Shown here: one piece after another, positions 8,822 to 17,844 of the stretch
Layout of the letters: each line of letters opens with the position of its first letter
How positions within the stretch are numbered: the stretch's first letter is position 1
Assembly: GCA_036397855.1 (NCBI GenBank)
Contig: DASWID010000181.1
Coordinates: forward strand, 1 to 41,374
Origin: Thermodesulfobacteriota bacterium
Lineage (GTDB): Bacteria; Desulfobacterota_D; UBA1144; Nemesobacterales; CSP1-2
Direction of reading: 5' to 3'
Length of the DNA stretch: 41,374 nucleotides
Translations under genes and position numbers: made by a program
The notes under the pieces: generated by a model
Told to the model about the DNA's origin: nothing
Databases searched by the model: none
What the model saw: the letters and a program-made list of their open reading frames with translations, nothing else

Positions 8822-10192
8822 ATGCTAAAGCTGAGTTTTGTCTTGAATTCAATAGAAGGTTGCAATGTATCAAAGCACAAAGATGTTGATTTTTCAGGAG
8901 TTTCGACCGATTCAAATAAGATATTGGGCGATGAGCTATTCTTTGCCCTTAGGGGTGAAAGGCTAGATGGGCATAACTTTATTTCAGAGGCACTCGACAG
9001 AGGGGCGCAGGGAGCAGTGGTGGAAAAAGATGGCTATGAGTCCAAGAATGGAAAGATAATAATAAGGGTACCTTCAACCTTTAAAGCACTAGGGGATGTG
9101 GCACGCGCATGGCGAAATAAATTCCAAGGATTAAAACTTGCTGCTATAACCGGATCAAACGGCAAAACAACGACAAAAGAGATGGCTTCTAGCATACTGT
9201 CACTACGGTATTCCGTCTTAAAGAACTCTGGCAATTTCAACAATCTTATCGGTCTTCCTCTCACATTACTAAAGCTTACCGAACACCACAATGCTGCAGT
9301 CGTAGAGCTAGGAATGAATGATTTCGGCGAGATAAAGAGAATGACCGAAATTTCCAATCCTGACATTGGGGCAATTACAAATATCGGTAAGGCTCATCTG
9401 GAAAGGCTGGGGAGCATAGAAGGGGTTGCAAATGCCAAGGGAGAGCTCATAGAGGGATTTGACGAATCAAACTCTTTCGTCGTTAATATGGATGATCCAT
9501 TAATTCGGAAGATGGCCGCCGGCGTTAAGTGCATAAAGATTTCCTACGGTATTAAGTCGCACGGAGTCATTATATCTGCAAGAGATGTAGTGACAGACGG
9601 GTTTTCGGCAATTAGTTTCATGATGAACATAGATGGTAAGGAATTTCCAGCCAGAATGAGAGGGATTGGAATTCATAACGTTATGAACGCCCTGTGCGCA
9701 TCAGGTATTGCCCTGGCGTTTGGGTGTAGCGATGAAGAAATTCAGGCTGGTTTAGAAAGGTATAGTCCTGTGTATATGCGGATGGAGGTCTTAGACTCTC
9801 CTTTCGGCTTTAAGATCATAAACGATACGTACAATTCTAATCCGGATTCGGTGAGAAGGGCGATAGAAGAGCTAATTAGATTAAAATCCGACGGAAGGAC
9901 TATAGCTGTTCTAGGTGATATGTTAGAGCTGGGTAGCGAAAGCATGACCGAACATAGAATGCTTGGCGAGTTTCTTCGAGAACTCGAGGTTGATTATGTA
10001 ATTGCGTATGGGGAATTTGGATGGTGTGTCTTAGAAGGATTCAGGTGGAAATCAAGGAGCATTTATGCTGAAACACATGAAGATGCTGCTGAAAAACTCA
10101 AAAATTATGCGGGACGCGGGGATCTAGTTTTGATAAAGGGTTCTCGTGGAATGAAAATGGAAAATATTATTCAAAGGCTTTTTAAGGAGTAG
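8822..10192 (+). CDS. murF: UDP-MurNAc-pentapeptide synthetase MurF
   Basis: 456 residues. The ATP loop AITGSNGKTTTKEM lies near residue 109, followed by NSGNFNNLIGLPLTLL and VVELGMNDFGEI, which are specific to MurF. INDTYNSNPDSVRRAIEEL and AVLGDMLELG in the C-terminal part are further family signatures. MurF attaches D-Ala-D-Ala to complete the pentapeptide. The D-Ala-D-Ala ligase that supplies it is not in this cluster. The gene follows murE after 11 bases. Confidence 0.97.
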   Translation: MLKLSFVLNSIEGCNVSKHKDVDFSGVSTDSNKILGDELFFALRGERLDGHNFISEALDRGAQGAVVEKDGYESKNGKIIIRVPSTFKALGDVARAWRNKFQGLKLAAITGSNGKTTTKEMASSILSLRYSVLKNSGNFNNLIGLPLTLLKLTEHHNAAVVELGMNDFGEIKRMTEISNPDIGAITNIGKAHLERLGSIEGVANAKGELIEGFDESNSFVVNMDDPLIRKMAAGVKCIKISYGIKSHGVIISARDVVTDGFSAISFMMNIDGKEFPARMRGIGIHNVMNALCASGIALAFGCSDEEIQAGLERYSPVYMRMEVLDSPFGFKIINDTYNSNPDSVRRAIEELIRLKSDGRTIAVLGDMLELGSESMTEHRMLGEFLRELEVDYVIAYGEFGWCVLEGFRWKSRSIYAETHEDAAEKLKNYAGRGDLVLIKGSRGMKMENIIQRLFKE

Positions 10193-10199
10193 TTTGTAA

Positions 10200-11309
10200 A
10201 TGCTTTATCTTCTATACTTGCTGAAAGAAGATTTTATTCTTTTCAATGTCTTTAAATACATAACGTTTCGCTCTTTTGGTGCAGGAGTAACAGCTTTTTT
10301 GATAAGCGTGGTTTTAGGAAAAACGTTTATTAACTATTTGGTGCGAAAACAATTTAAGGAAAATATTCGGTCAGATGGTCCGCCAGAGCACAAGAACAAA
10401 GCTGGTACCCCAACGATGGGGGGGGCATTTATTGTCATGGCCATTGCAATATCCTCTTTTTTTTGGGTGAACTTTTTGAGTGAATCGGTATGGGTTGCCC
10501 TACTGTTTACGTTTACATATGGACTCATAGGACTGATAGACGATAAACAAAAACTGATTAATGGGAAGGGCATGAGCGCAAGAGTAAAATTTTCCTTACA
10601 GATTTTTTTTGGTGCTTTTTTCATTTTGTTTCTCATAACCGAGTACAAAGGGTTCACTATGTCACTCAGGGTAAATGAGATAGCGTATTTCCCATATACT
10701 TCGGTAATTATCCCGTTTTTCAAACAGGCTGTTATCAATTTGAGCTGGTTTTATATACCCTTTGCAATTTTGGTAGTTGTGGGCGCTTCAAATGCCGTTA
10801 ATTTAACGGATGGACTCGACGGTTTAGCCATCGGTTCAATAGCCGTCGCTACCGCAACATACGTCATATTCTCATATCTTTCAGGAAATTTTGTATTTGC
10901 CAGATATCTTCAAATCCCGTATATCCCAGGCGGAGGAGAATTGGCGGTTTTCCTTGCAGCGGTGGGCGGTGCATGTCTCGGATTTCTTTGGTACAATTCC
11001 CATCCTGCCCAAGTATTTATGGGAGATGTGGGCTCACTTTCCCTTGGTGCTGCAATCGGGTCAGCAGCGTTGATAATTAAACAGGAAGTCCTTTTAATTT
11101 TGGTGGGTGGAATCTTCGTAATGGAGGCAATGTCGGTGATAATCCAGGTTGTCTCGTTTAAGATCACCGGAAAGCGGGTATTCCGCATGGCTCCTCTTCA
11201 CCACCATTTTGAATTGAGCGGCTGGTCCGAATCAAAGGTGGTAATCAGATTCTGGATAATTTCCCTTGTTCTGTCTCTTCTGGCGCTTTCAACACTAAAG
11301 TTGAGATAA
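10200..11309 (+). CDS. mraY: Phospho-MurNAc-pentapeptide translocase MraY
   Basis: 369 residues with about ten membrane helices. The N-terminal MLYLLYLL with FNVFKYITFRS, then GTPTMGG, LIDDKQKL, NLTDGLDGLAIG, MGDVGSLSLGA and PLHHHFELSGWSE, are all classical MraY motifs, including the catalytic and metal-binding aspartates and the histidine triplet. It moves phospho-MurNAc-pentapeptide from UDP onto undecaprenyl phosphate to make lipid I. An AAGGAG ribosome-binding site at 10184-10189 lies at the end of murF. Confidence 0.97.
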   Translation: MLYLLYLLKEDFILFNVFKYITFRSFGAGVTAFLISVVLGKTFINYLVRKQFKENIRSDGPPEHKNKAGTPTMGGAFIVMAIAISSFFWVNFLSESVWVALLFTFTYGLIGLIDDKQKLINGKGMSARVKFSLQIFFGAFFILFLITEYKGFTMSLRVNEIAYFPYTSVIIPFFKQAVINLSWFYIPFAILVVVGASNAVNLTDGLDGLAIGSIAVATATYVIFSYLSGNFVFARYLQIPYIPGGGELAVFLAAVGGACLGFLWYNSHPAQVFMGDVGSLSLGAAIGSAALIIKQEVLLILVGGIFVMEAMSVIIQVVSFKITGKRVFRMAPLHHHFELSGWSESKVVIRFWIISLVLSLLALSTLKLR

Positions 11310-11348
11310 GAGTGTTTTATGGTTGATTAACAAATTTGTGATGTAATC

Positions 11349-12680
11349 ATGGAATTAGAGAAAAGAAAAATACTCGTTGTCGGTTTGGGAAGAACAGGGC
11401 TCGAGACCGTGAAATTTTTGCTTGGCAAGGGTGCGCAAATTCGTGTTAGTGATATTATGCCGCTCGAAAACCTTCCAAACGAGATAAAAGAATTCGAGAA
11501 GAAGGATGTGAGAATCGAAACGGATTTCCATAGGAATGAGACATTCCTGTGGGCAGACACCGTTGTATTGAGTCCAGGCGTATCTTTCAATATACCACCT
11601 GTTCAGGAAGCGGTAGCTCATGGAATTGAAGTAATGAGCGAGATAGAGCTTGCCTCTAGATTTATTAAGACCCCGGTGATAGCCGTGACTGGATCCAATG
11701 GTAAAACTACGACATGTAATTTAATTGCTTCTATTTTAGAGAAGGGAGGAAGAAAGGTTTTTCTTGGTGGCAACATTGGGACTCCTCTTATAGAAGTGGC
11801 AGAACGGGATCACGGCTATGATTTTCTCGTTCTTGAGCTGAGCAGTTTTCAAATTCAGGGTATAGATGAATTTAAACCGTACATAGCTACGATTCTGAAT
11901 CTATCCCCTAATCATCTGGATCATCATGACGATTTTCAAGAATATTCGGAATCGAAGATGAAGCTATTTTTAAACCAGGACAGTGGAGATTGGGCCATAT
12001 ACAATGCGGATGACGACATCATTGCCGGGTATCTGCCAACGATAAAGTCAAAAAAAATCCCCTTCGGAAAGGAGCGAATGGAAAATGGTGTTTTCTACGA
12101 TGGGAGATGCGTCAGGTTTGGCGAGGATGCGTACGATCTAACCAATATGAAATTATTGGGTGCTCATAACATAGAAAATGCGATGGCGGCAGTAGCTGTA
12201 ACTAGAATTGTAGGATGCCGCCCGGAACAAATAGAAAAGCAAATTTCAGAATTCAACCCTCTTCCACACAGGATTGAGTTTGTGCGTTTGTTAAGAGGTG
12301 CAGAGTTTTATAACGATTCGAAATCAACCAGTCCTGGTGCAACTCTAAGGGCTCTCGAATGTTTTGCGAATCCAATAATCCTTATATCCGGTGGGAAAGA
12401 TAAGGGTTTAGAGTACGATATTTTGAAAGATGAGATCAGAAACAAGGTTAAGCTACTCGTTTTGTTTGGGGAATCTCGATTCAGGATGCAGAGCCAGTTG
12501 GGTACCTATTCTGATACATCGTTAGCTAGTTCGCTTGAAGAAGCTTTGGAAGCGGCAGTGGCAGGGATAAACAGTGGTGACACGGTTTTGTTCTCTCCTG
12601 CGTGCTCAAGTTTTGATATGTATTCATCATATGAAGAAAGAGGGAGGGTATTCAAGGAACTTGTTCAAAGACTTTCTTAA
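11349..12680 (+). CDS. murD: UDP-MurNAc-L-Ala:D-Glu ligase MurD
   Basis: 443 residues. The N-terminal Rossmann segment KILVVGLGRTGLETVKFL is typical of MurD. The ATP loop is AVTGSNGKTTTCNLI near residue 113, and LELSSFQIQG and ILNLSPNHLDHH follow. NDSKSTSPGATLRAL and ILISGGKDKGLEY mark the C-terminal domain. It adds D-glutamate to UDP-MurNAc-L-Ala in the cytoplasm. The 39-base gap before it is one of the larger gaps inside the cluster. Its end overlaps the likely start of ftsW. Confidence 0.97.
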   Translation: MELEKRKILVVGLGRTGLETVKFLLGKGAQIRVSDIMPLENLPNEIKEFEKKDVRIETDFHRNETFLWADTVVLSPGVSFNIPPVQEAVAHGIEVMSEIELASRFIKTPVIAVTGSNGKTTTCNLIASILEKGGRKVFLGGNIGTPLIEVAERDHGYDFLVLELSSFQIQGIDEFKPYIATILNLSPNHLDHHDDFQEYSESKMKLFLNQDSGDWAIYNADDDIIAGYLPTIKSKKIPFGKERMENGVFYDGRCVRFGEDAYDLTNMKLLGAHNIENAMAAVAVTRIVGCRPEQIEKQISEFNPLPHRIEFVRLLRGAEFYNDSKSTSPGATLRALECFANPIILISGGKDKGLEYDILKDEIRNKVKLLVLFGESRFRMQSQLGTYSDTSLASSLEEALEAAVAGINSGDTVLFSPACSSFDMYSSYEERGRVFKELVQRLS

Positions 12681-13773
12681 TAAAGGCATGGGCTATGATT
12701 GGGGCATTTTTATAGCCGTGACGTTTCTTATATCAATGGGTACGCTCATGGTTTACAGTACGAGTTCTGTTTTCGCTCTAGAGAAATTTGGGGATCCTAA
12801 CTACTTTCTAAAACGCCATGCTATTTATCTGTCTATTGGGTTGCTTCTTATGTTTGCGTTGATGAAGATTAATTATGTCTATCTGAGGAAGATAGTTTAC
12901 CCAGCTTACATATTTGGGTTACTGATCCTGGTATTAGTGCTCATTCCTGGTATTGGGAAAGAAGTGAGTGGTGCTAGGCGATGGCTGGAGCTTGGTTCAT
13001 GGACCTTTCAGCCATCCGAGATCGCAAAATTTATTCTGGTTTTGTATCTTGCCCATTCCCTCACCAAGAAGAAGGACAAAGTGGATTCATTTGTTGTAGG
13101 ATTTCTTTCACATCTCTTATTCGCGGGTATCTACATATTACTGGTTTTACTGGAGCCGGACTTTGGGATGTCTGTAACGCTAATAATAATGCTGTTTGGA
13201 ATGCTTTTCATTGGAGACGTGAAGCTAAAGTTTATGGTTCCATTGGGAGTATCCTCGGTGTTTGTTGTTGTACTCGCTGTGATTACAGAAGGTTATAGAA
13301 TGAAAAGGGTTGCTTCATTTCTGGATCCGTGGAAGGACCCACTCGGATCTGGCTATCAGGCTATCCAATCATTTGTTGCCCTTGGGATGGGAGGGGTTAC
13401 GGGAACTGGCCTCGGTGATAGCACTCAGAAGCTATTTTTTCTTCCCCAGGCTCACACAGATTTTATATTCTCGATAATTGGGGAGGAGCTTGGATTTATT
13501 GGTGTGCTGTTCGTCATAATTGGTTTCGGGTTTTTGCTAGTACGGAGTCTAAGGGTATCAATCAGGGCAAAGGACCTGTTCGGTTGCTATCTCGTGTTCG
13601 GTTGTATCTTGCTCATATCTTTCCAGGCAGGGATTAACATGGCTGTCGCCGTTGGTCTATTTCCTACAAAGGGTTTGACTCTACCCTTTATCAGTTATGG
13701 TGGAACCTCTCTTGTGACAAATCTTGCGGCGATGGGTCTAATTCTTAGTGTTTCTAAGTCTGGTAGAAAATGA
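12661..13773 (+). CDS. ftsW: Septal peptidoglycan polymerase FtsW (SEDS family)
   Basis: A polytopic SEDS protein of about 370 residues. Motifs seen are GTLMVYSTSS in helix 1, GARRWLELGSWTFQPSEIAKF, LEPDFGMSV, SGYQAIQSFVALGMGGVTG, LPQAHTDFIFSIIGEELGFIG and FPTKGLTLPFISYGGTSL. These include the catalytic Asp region and the FtsW/RodA signature. The start is uncertain. ATG 12631 has no ribosome-binding site. TTG 12661 has GGGAGG about 12 bases upstream and AAGGA closer. ATG 12688 would also leave an intact first helix. I chose 12661; any of these overlaps or abuts murD. FtsW polymerises lipid II and works with FtsI. Confidence 0.94.
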   Translation: MFKDFLNKGMGYDWGIFIAVTFLISMGTLMVYSTSSVFALEKFGDPNYFLKRHAIYLSIGLLLMFALMKINYVYLRKIVYPAYIFGLLILVLVLIPGIGKEVSGARRWLELGSWTFQPSEIAKFILVLYLAHSLTKKKDKVDSFVVGFLSHLLFAGIYILLVLLEPDFGMSVTLIIMLFGMLFIGDVKLKFMVPLGVSSVFVVVLAVITEGYRMKRVASFLDPWKDPLGSGYQAIQSFVALGMGGVTGTGLGDSTQKLFFLPQAHTDFIFSIIGEELGFIGVLFVIIGFGFLLVRSLRVSIRAKDLFGCYLVFGCILLISFQAGINMAVAVGLFPTKGLTLPFISYGGTSLVTNLAAMGLILSVSKSGRK

Positions 13774-14840
13774 GAGTTATAATAGCCGGCGGTGGTACAG
13801 GAGGTCATATTTTCCCAGCAATTTCAATTGCCGGAGAAATCAGAAGAAGGGATCCGGCTAATGAGATACTCTTTATTGGTACAAAAAGTGGATTTGAGGT
13901 GGATAGGATTCAGAAGGAGGGATACAATCTTAAGTTTATAAATTCTGGTGGCATAGTGAGTATGGGTTTCGTTAGAAGTTTAAAAGGGGTACTATCTGCT
14001 ATCAAAGGAATATTTGATTCTTTCAGGATTATTATGGATTTTGAACCGAACGTGGTTATCGGTGTAGGTGGATACGTCTCGGGTCCCGTCGTACTTGCGG
14101 GATTTATACTATTTACCCCGTCTGTAATCTGTGAGCAAAATGCGGTACCCGGATTAACAAATCGAATCCTTGCCAGGATTGTAACGAGGGTGTTCGCGAC
14201 ATTCCAGACCAGTACAAGGTACTTCCCGAATGGTAAAACAATTGTAGTGGGTAATCCCGTGAGGCCTGAATTCCTAACTGTGAATAGGACTTATAAGAAT
14301 CATAGAGGAATAAAAATCCTTGTGTTGGGTGGAAGCCAGGGTGCCCATAAACTCAACGTTTCTGTCCCTAAAGCAGTAGGAATGCTGGGAAGGAATGATC
14401 TATCTGTTATCCATCAGACAGGCAATAGGGATATCGAAGATGTAAAGAAAACATACGAATGGTACGGAATCAAAGCAGACGTATTACCTTTTATAGATGA
14501 TATAGCAAATGTCTATAGCGAAAGCGATCTGGTCATCGGAAGGTCAGGGGCCGGAACAATAGCTGAGGTTACGGTCCTTGGAAAGCCTTCAATTCTAATT
14601 CCTTACCCTTTTTCGGCAAATAATCACCAATTGGAGAACGCAAAAGTGCTTGAGAGGGAAGGTGCGGCGGTGATTATAGAAGATAGACTCGCTTTTCCCG
14701 AGAAAATTGCTGAAACTATAAGTGATTTGTTGAATAACAACAAACTTGATCGGATGACGATTCAATCTAAGAATCTAGGAAAGCCAAACGCCACAAAGGA
14801 TATAGTGGATGAAATCGATAGAATTGTCGAGGTGGGTTGA
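13770..14840 (+). CDS. murG: UDP-GlcNAc:lipid I transferase MurG
   Basis: 356 residues. The N-terminal GGGTGGHIFPAISIA loop contacts lipid I and the membrane. GGYVSGPVVLAG, EQNAVPGLTNR and VGNPVRPEF follow, then the second GT-B domain with LGGSQGAHKLN and GRSGAGTIAEVTVLGKPSILIPYP, which binds UDP-GlcNAc. It completes lipid II on the cytoplasmic face. The start overlaps the ftsW stop (ATGA), and the stop overlaps the murC start. Confidence 0.97.
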   Translation: MRVIIAGGGTGGHIFPAISIAGEIRRRDPANEILFIGTKSGFEVDRIQKEGYNLKFINSGGIVSMGFVRSLKGVLSAIKGIFDSFRIIMDFEPNVVIGVGGYVSGPVVLAGFILFTPSVICEQNAVPGLTNRILARIVTRVFATFQTSTRYFPNGKTIVVGNPVRPEFLTVNRTYKNHRGIKILVLGGSQGAHKLNVSVPKAVGMLGRNDLSVIHQTGNRDIEDVKKTYEWYGIKADVLPFIDDIANVYSESDLVIGRSGAGTIAEVTVLGKPSILIPYPFSANNHQLENAKVLEREGAAVIIEDRLAFPEKIAETISDLLNNNKLDRMTIQSKNLGKPNATKDIVDEIDRIVEVG

Positions 14841-16207
14841 TGTACGGAAGAATTAAGAACATTCATTTTGTAGGGATAGGTGGTATAGGCATGAGCGGGA
14901 TAGCCGAGGTACTTCTCAACTTGGGCTATGGGGTCACGGGATCAGATATCAAATCAACAGAGATTGTGGAAAGGCTAAAAAGACTGGGGTCCCATTTCAC
15001 ATTAGGACATCGAATCGAAAATGTTAGCTCTGCGGATGTTGTAGTGATTTCATCGGCGATAAAAGAAGACAACCCCGAAGTTATAGCGGCGAAATCTAGA
15101 AACATTCCGGTAATTAGGAGAGCGGAGATGCTATCGGAGTTGATGAGGCTTAAATACGGCATAGCGGTGGCAGGAAGTCATGGCAAGACTACAACCACAT
15201 CTATGATCTCAACCGTTTTGGCGTACGGAGGCTTTGACCCTACTATCGTTGTCGGTGGTCGGGTGAGGTCCCTTGGAACTAATGCCCACCTTGGAAATGG
15301 AAAATTTATGGTAGTGGAAGCGGATGAGAGCGATGGGTCGTTCTTAATGTTATCACCTGTTATCGCTGTTGTGACAAATATAGACGAAGAGCATCTCGAT
15401 CATTATCAAAGTATCGAAAGGTTGGAATATGCCTTTTCTGAATTTTTGAACAAAGTGCCATTTTATGGACTCGCAGTTATTTGCCTTGATTCTGAGCGCA
15501 TTAGATCAATAATTCCGAGGTTTAAAAAGAGAGTTGTTACGTATGGGTTTTCAAACGAGTCAGAGTTCAGGGCAGACGACATCGGTGTTTCTGGATTCCA
15601 CACCGATTTTAAGGTCTTATTTAAGAATTCATTGCTGGGGTGTGTAGGGCTGAATGTTCCTGGAAGACATAATGCTCAAAATGCTCTGGCCTCTTTTGCT
15701 GTCGGTATGGAGTTAGGCATGAGCTTTGAAGATGTTAAAGAGGGTCTTCATGAATTCAAGGGTATTGATAGGAGAATACAGCTTAAGGGAGAGATCAATG
15801 GGGTGCGAATCATAGATGATTATGCGCATCATCCGGAGGAAATCAGGGTCACGCTCAATACTCTTAAAGAATCATTTTCTAGCAGGGTTATATTAATTTT
15901 CCAGCCACACAGATTTACTAGGACAAGTATTTTATTTGATGAATTCGTGCGGGTACTTAGTGATGTTGATATGCTTTTTCTGCTTGATATATATCCTGCC
16001 GGAGAAGAACCGATTGAAGGTGTGTCGTCTGCCAAGCTAGCTCGGGCAATAAAGGATAAGGGAAATAGAAATGTGTCTTACGTAGAAAATGCAGAAGGGG
16101 TTATAGATGATTTAACCAGTGTAATTAGGTCGGGCGATATTGTTGTAACAATAGGCGCTGGTAATGTCTGGATGATCGGGGAACAACTATTAGAGGAGCT
16201 TTCGTGA
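14840..16207 (+). CDS. murC: UDP-MurNAc:L-alanine ligase MurC
   Basis: 455 residues. HFVGIGGIGMSGIAEVLL is the N-terminal nucleotide fold. GSHGKTTTTSMI near residue 113 is the ATP loop. EADESDGSFLMLSP, NIDEEHLDHY and DDYAHHPEEI, then FQPHRFTRT, are MurC-specific. It adds the first peptide residue, L-Ala, to UDP-MurNAc. The ATG at 14840 shares its A with the murG TGA and has GAGGTG five bases upstream. An in-frame TTG one codon earlier is less likely. Confidence 0.97.
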   Translation: MYGRIKNIHFVGIGGIGMSGIAEVLLNLGYGVTGSDIKSTEIVERLKRLGSHFTLGHRIENVSSADVVVISSAIKEDNPEVIAAKSRNIPVIRRAEMLSELMRLKYGIAVAGSHGKTTTTSMISTVLAYGGFDPTIVVGGRVRSLGTNAHLGNGKFMVVEADESDGSFLMLSPVIAVVTNIDEEHLDHYQSIERLEYAFSEFLNKVPFYGLAVICLDSERIRSIIPRFKKRVVTYGFSNESEFRADDIGVSGFHTDFKVLFKNSLLGCVGLNVPGRHNAQNALASFAVGMELGMSFEDVKEGLHEFKGIDRRIQLKGEINGVRIIDDYAHHPEEIRVTLNTLKESFSSRVILIFQPHRFTRTSILFDEFVRVLSDVDMLFLLDIYPAGEEPIEGVSSAKLARAIKDKGNRNVSYVENAEGVIDDLTSVIRSGDIVVTIGAGNVWMIGEQLLEELS

Positions 16208-17106
16208 ACAGGGTTATAACAGAGCTTGATAAAATTGGATGTGAATATTATCGAAAGTATTCTATGAAACGCTTCACCTCTTTGCGTGTCGGAGGTCCCG
16301 CAGATTTAATCGTTTATCCTCGGATTCCGGATGAGTTATTAAAGATTCTTGATGTTCTCTCCTCTTATGATATGAAATGGATTGTTCTAGGTGGAGGATC
16401 AAACACCGTAATCGGTGATATTGGATTTAGAGGAGTTGTGATTGTAACAAAGAAGTTAAGGAACATAAGCTTCTTAGACGGCGGCGGTGTATTAGCTGAA
16501 ACGGGTGCGGTGATGGGCACGATTTTGAACACAACCATACGAGCTGGATTAACCGGTTTCGAGTTTGCGGCAGGAATACCGGGGACCGTGGGAGGGGGTG
16601 TATTCATGAACGCTGGAGCGAATGGAGGAGAAATAAAGGACGTTGTCGATAGGGTATGGATTTGGGGAAAAGGCAAAGAATATGTTTTATCTAGAGATGA
16701 TTTACAATTTGAATACCGTAAGAGTAATCTTCCAGAGGGGAGTGTTGTGACAAAGGCTTTGTTCAAGCTGAATCAAGGCAATCAGGACATGAGCGGAAAA
16801 ATGGTAAAGGAGTTCCTAGATAAAAGGAACAAGACACAACCAATAAAGATGTCTAATACCGGTTCTATATTTAAAAACCCCCCTGAAATACCGGCGGGTA
16901 AACTTTTAGATGAGCTTGGTTTCAAAGGTCTGAAAGTGGGTGGGGCAAAGTTCTCCGAAATTCATGCAAACTTTATCGTTAATTCAGGGCAAGCGAAGAC
17001 GTCTGATGTCCTGAGGCTTATAGAAATCGCGACGCAGGAGGCCTTTTTGAAAAGGGGAATCAACCTGGAGACTGAGGTTAGAATTATAGAGGGGGATCTA
17101 AATTGA
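16204..17106 (+). CDS. murB: UDP-N-acetylenolpyruvoylglucosamine reductase MurB
   Basis: 300 residues, the short type II form. FTSLRVGGPADLIVYP and LGGGSNTVIGD are the FAD-binding segments. GFEFAAGIPGTVGGGVFMNAGANGGEI is the family signature. FEYRKSNLP, NTGSIFKNP with the proton-donating serine, and GLKVGGAKFSEIHANFIVN follow. It uses NADPH to reduce the enolpyruvyl group to give UDP-MurNAc. The GTG start overlaps the murC stop, and its own stop overlaps the ftsQ TTG. In many clusters ddl would come next; here ftsQ follows directly. Confidence 0.97.
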   Translation: MNRVITELDKIGCEYYRKYSMKRFTSLRVGGPADLIVYPRIPDELLKILDVLSSYDMKWIVLGGGSNTVIGDIGFRGVVIVTKKLRNISFLDGGGVLAETGAVMGTILNTTIRAGLTGFEFAAGIPGTVGGGVFMNAGANGGEIKDVVDRVWIWGKGKEYVLSRDDLQFEYRKSNLPEGSVVTKALFKLNQGNQDMSGKMVKEFLDKRNKTQPIKMSNTGSIFKNPPEIPAGKLLDELGFKGLKVGGAKFSEIHANFIVNSGQAKTSDVLRLIEIATQEAFLKRGINLETEVRIIEGDLN

Positions 17107-17819
17107 CAGAAAAGGGATTAAGGCCTCTGCATGCTCTAATATTACTAGTATTTATATTGTCTTTATCCACGGTGATTGTTCTGATATGTTTACATCTAAG
17201 GATATTTGACATAACTGAAATCGAAGTAACGGGGACGAAAAGGATTACCGAGAAAGAAGTACTTAAAAGATCTGGGCTCAGAAAGAATGAATCAACTATT
17301 TTCTTTAGAGAGAAAGAAATTAAGGAAGAGATAAAGAAATGTCCGTGGATATCCGAGGTGGCCATAAAAAGGCATCTTCCACATAAGGTCACTATACAGA
17401 TAACTGAAGCGGCCCCGTTCTGGCTTGCAGTAGGAGAGGACGGGGAGTTACTGTATATGACTGTCACGGGAGAGATTCTAGGTAAGGCTAATTTTGAATA
17501 TGGACTGGATTTTCCTGTACTTGTGGGAGACGGTGTATCCAATGACGACCTATTGGAAAAAGCACTTGAGATTCGAAGATTAGCGATAAATAGCGAAGTC
17601 TTGAACCTTAAAGAAATTTCAGAAATTCACGTTGATGCGGTATATGGAATTTCGGTGTTCACAATAGACAAGAGACGTGTAGACTTTGGCGGCGGTAACA
17701 TCACGGAGAAATGGTATAAAATGGAAAAGATCATTAAATATACGAGGAAGATTAATCTCATGGAGCAGTATATAAATATAAGTTCAGAAAAACAGGGAAT
17801 CGTTGAATTTAAGTTATAA
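17103..17819 (+). CDS. ftsQ: Cell division protein FtsQ
   Basis: 238 residues from a TTG start overlapping the murB stop, with AGGGGG just upstream. A short cytoplasmic part leads into one membrane helix (about residues 10-32). Then comes a POTRA domain (DITEIEVTGTKRITEKEVLK to IKRHLPHKVTIQITEAAPFW) and a beta domain ending in EKQGIVEFKL. FtsQ links FtsA/FtsK with FtsLB and FtsWI in the divisome. The family is divergent, but the POTRA pattern and position before ftsA are convincing. A 25-base gap separates it from ftsA. Confidence 0.92.
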   Translation: MTEKGLRPLHALILLVFILSLSTVIVLICLHLRIFDITEIEVTGTKRITEKEVLKRSGLRKNESTIFFREKEIKEEIKKCPWISEVAIKRHLPHKVTIQITEAAPFWLAVGEDGELLYMTVTGEILGKANFEYGLDFPVLVGDGVSNDDLLEKALEIRRLAINSEVLNLKEISEIHVDAVYGISVFTIDKRRVDFGGGNITEKWYKMEKIIKYTRKINLMEQYINISSEKQGIVEFKL

Positions 17820-17844
17820 GCTTGATGGCTAGGGAATAATTGTG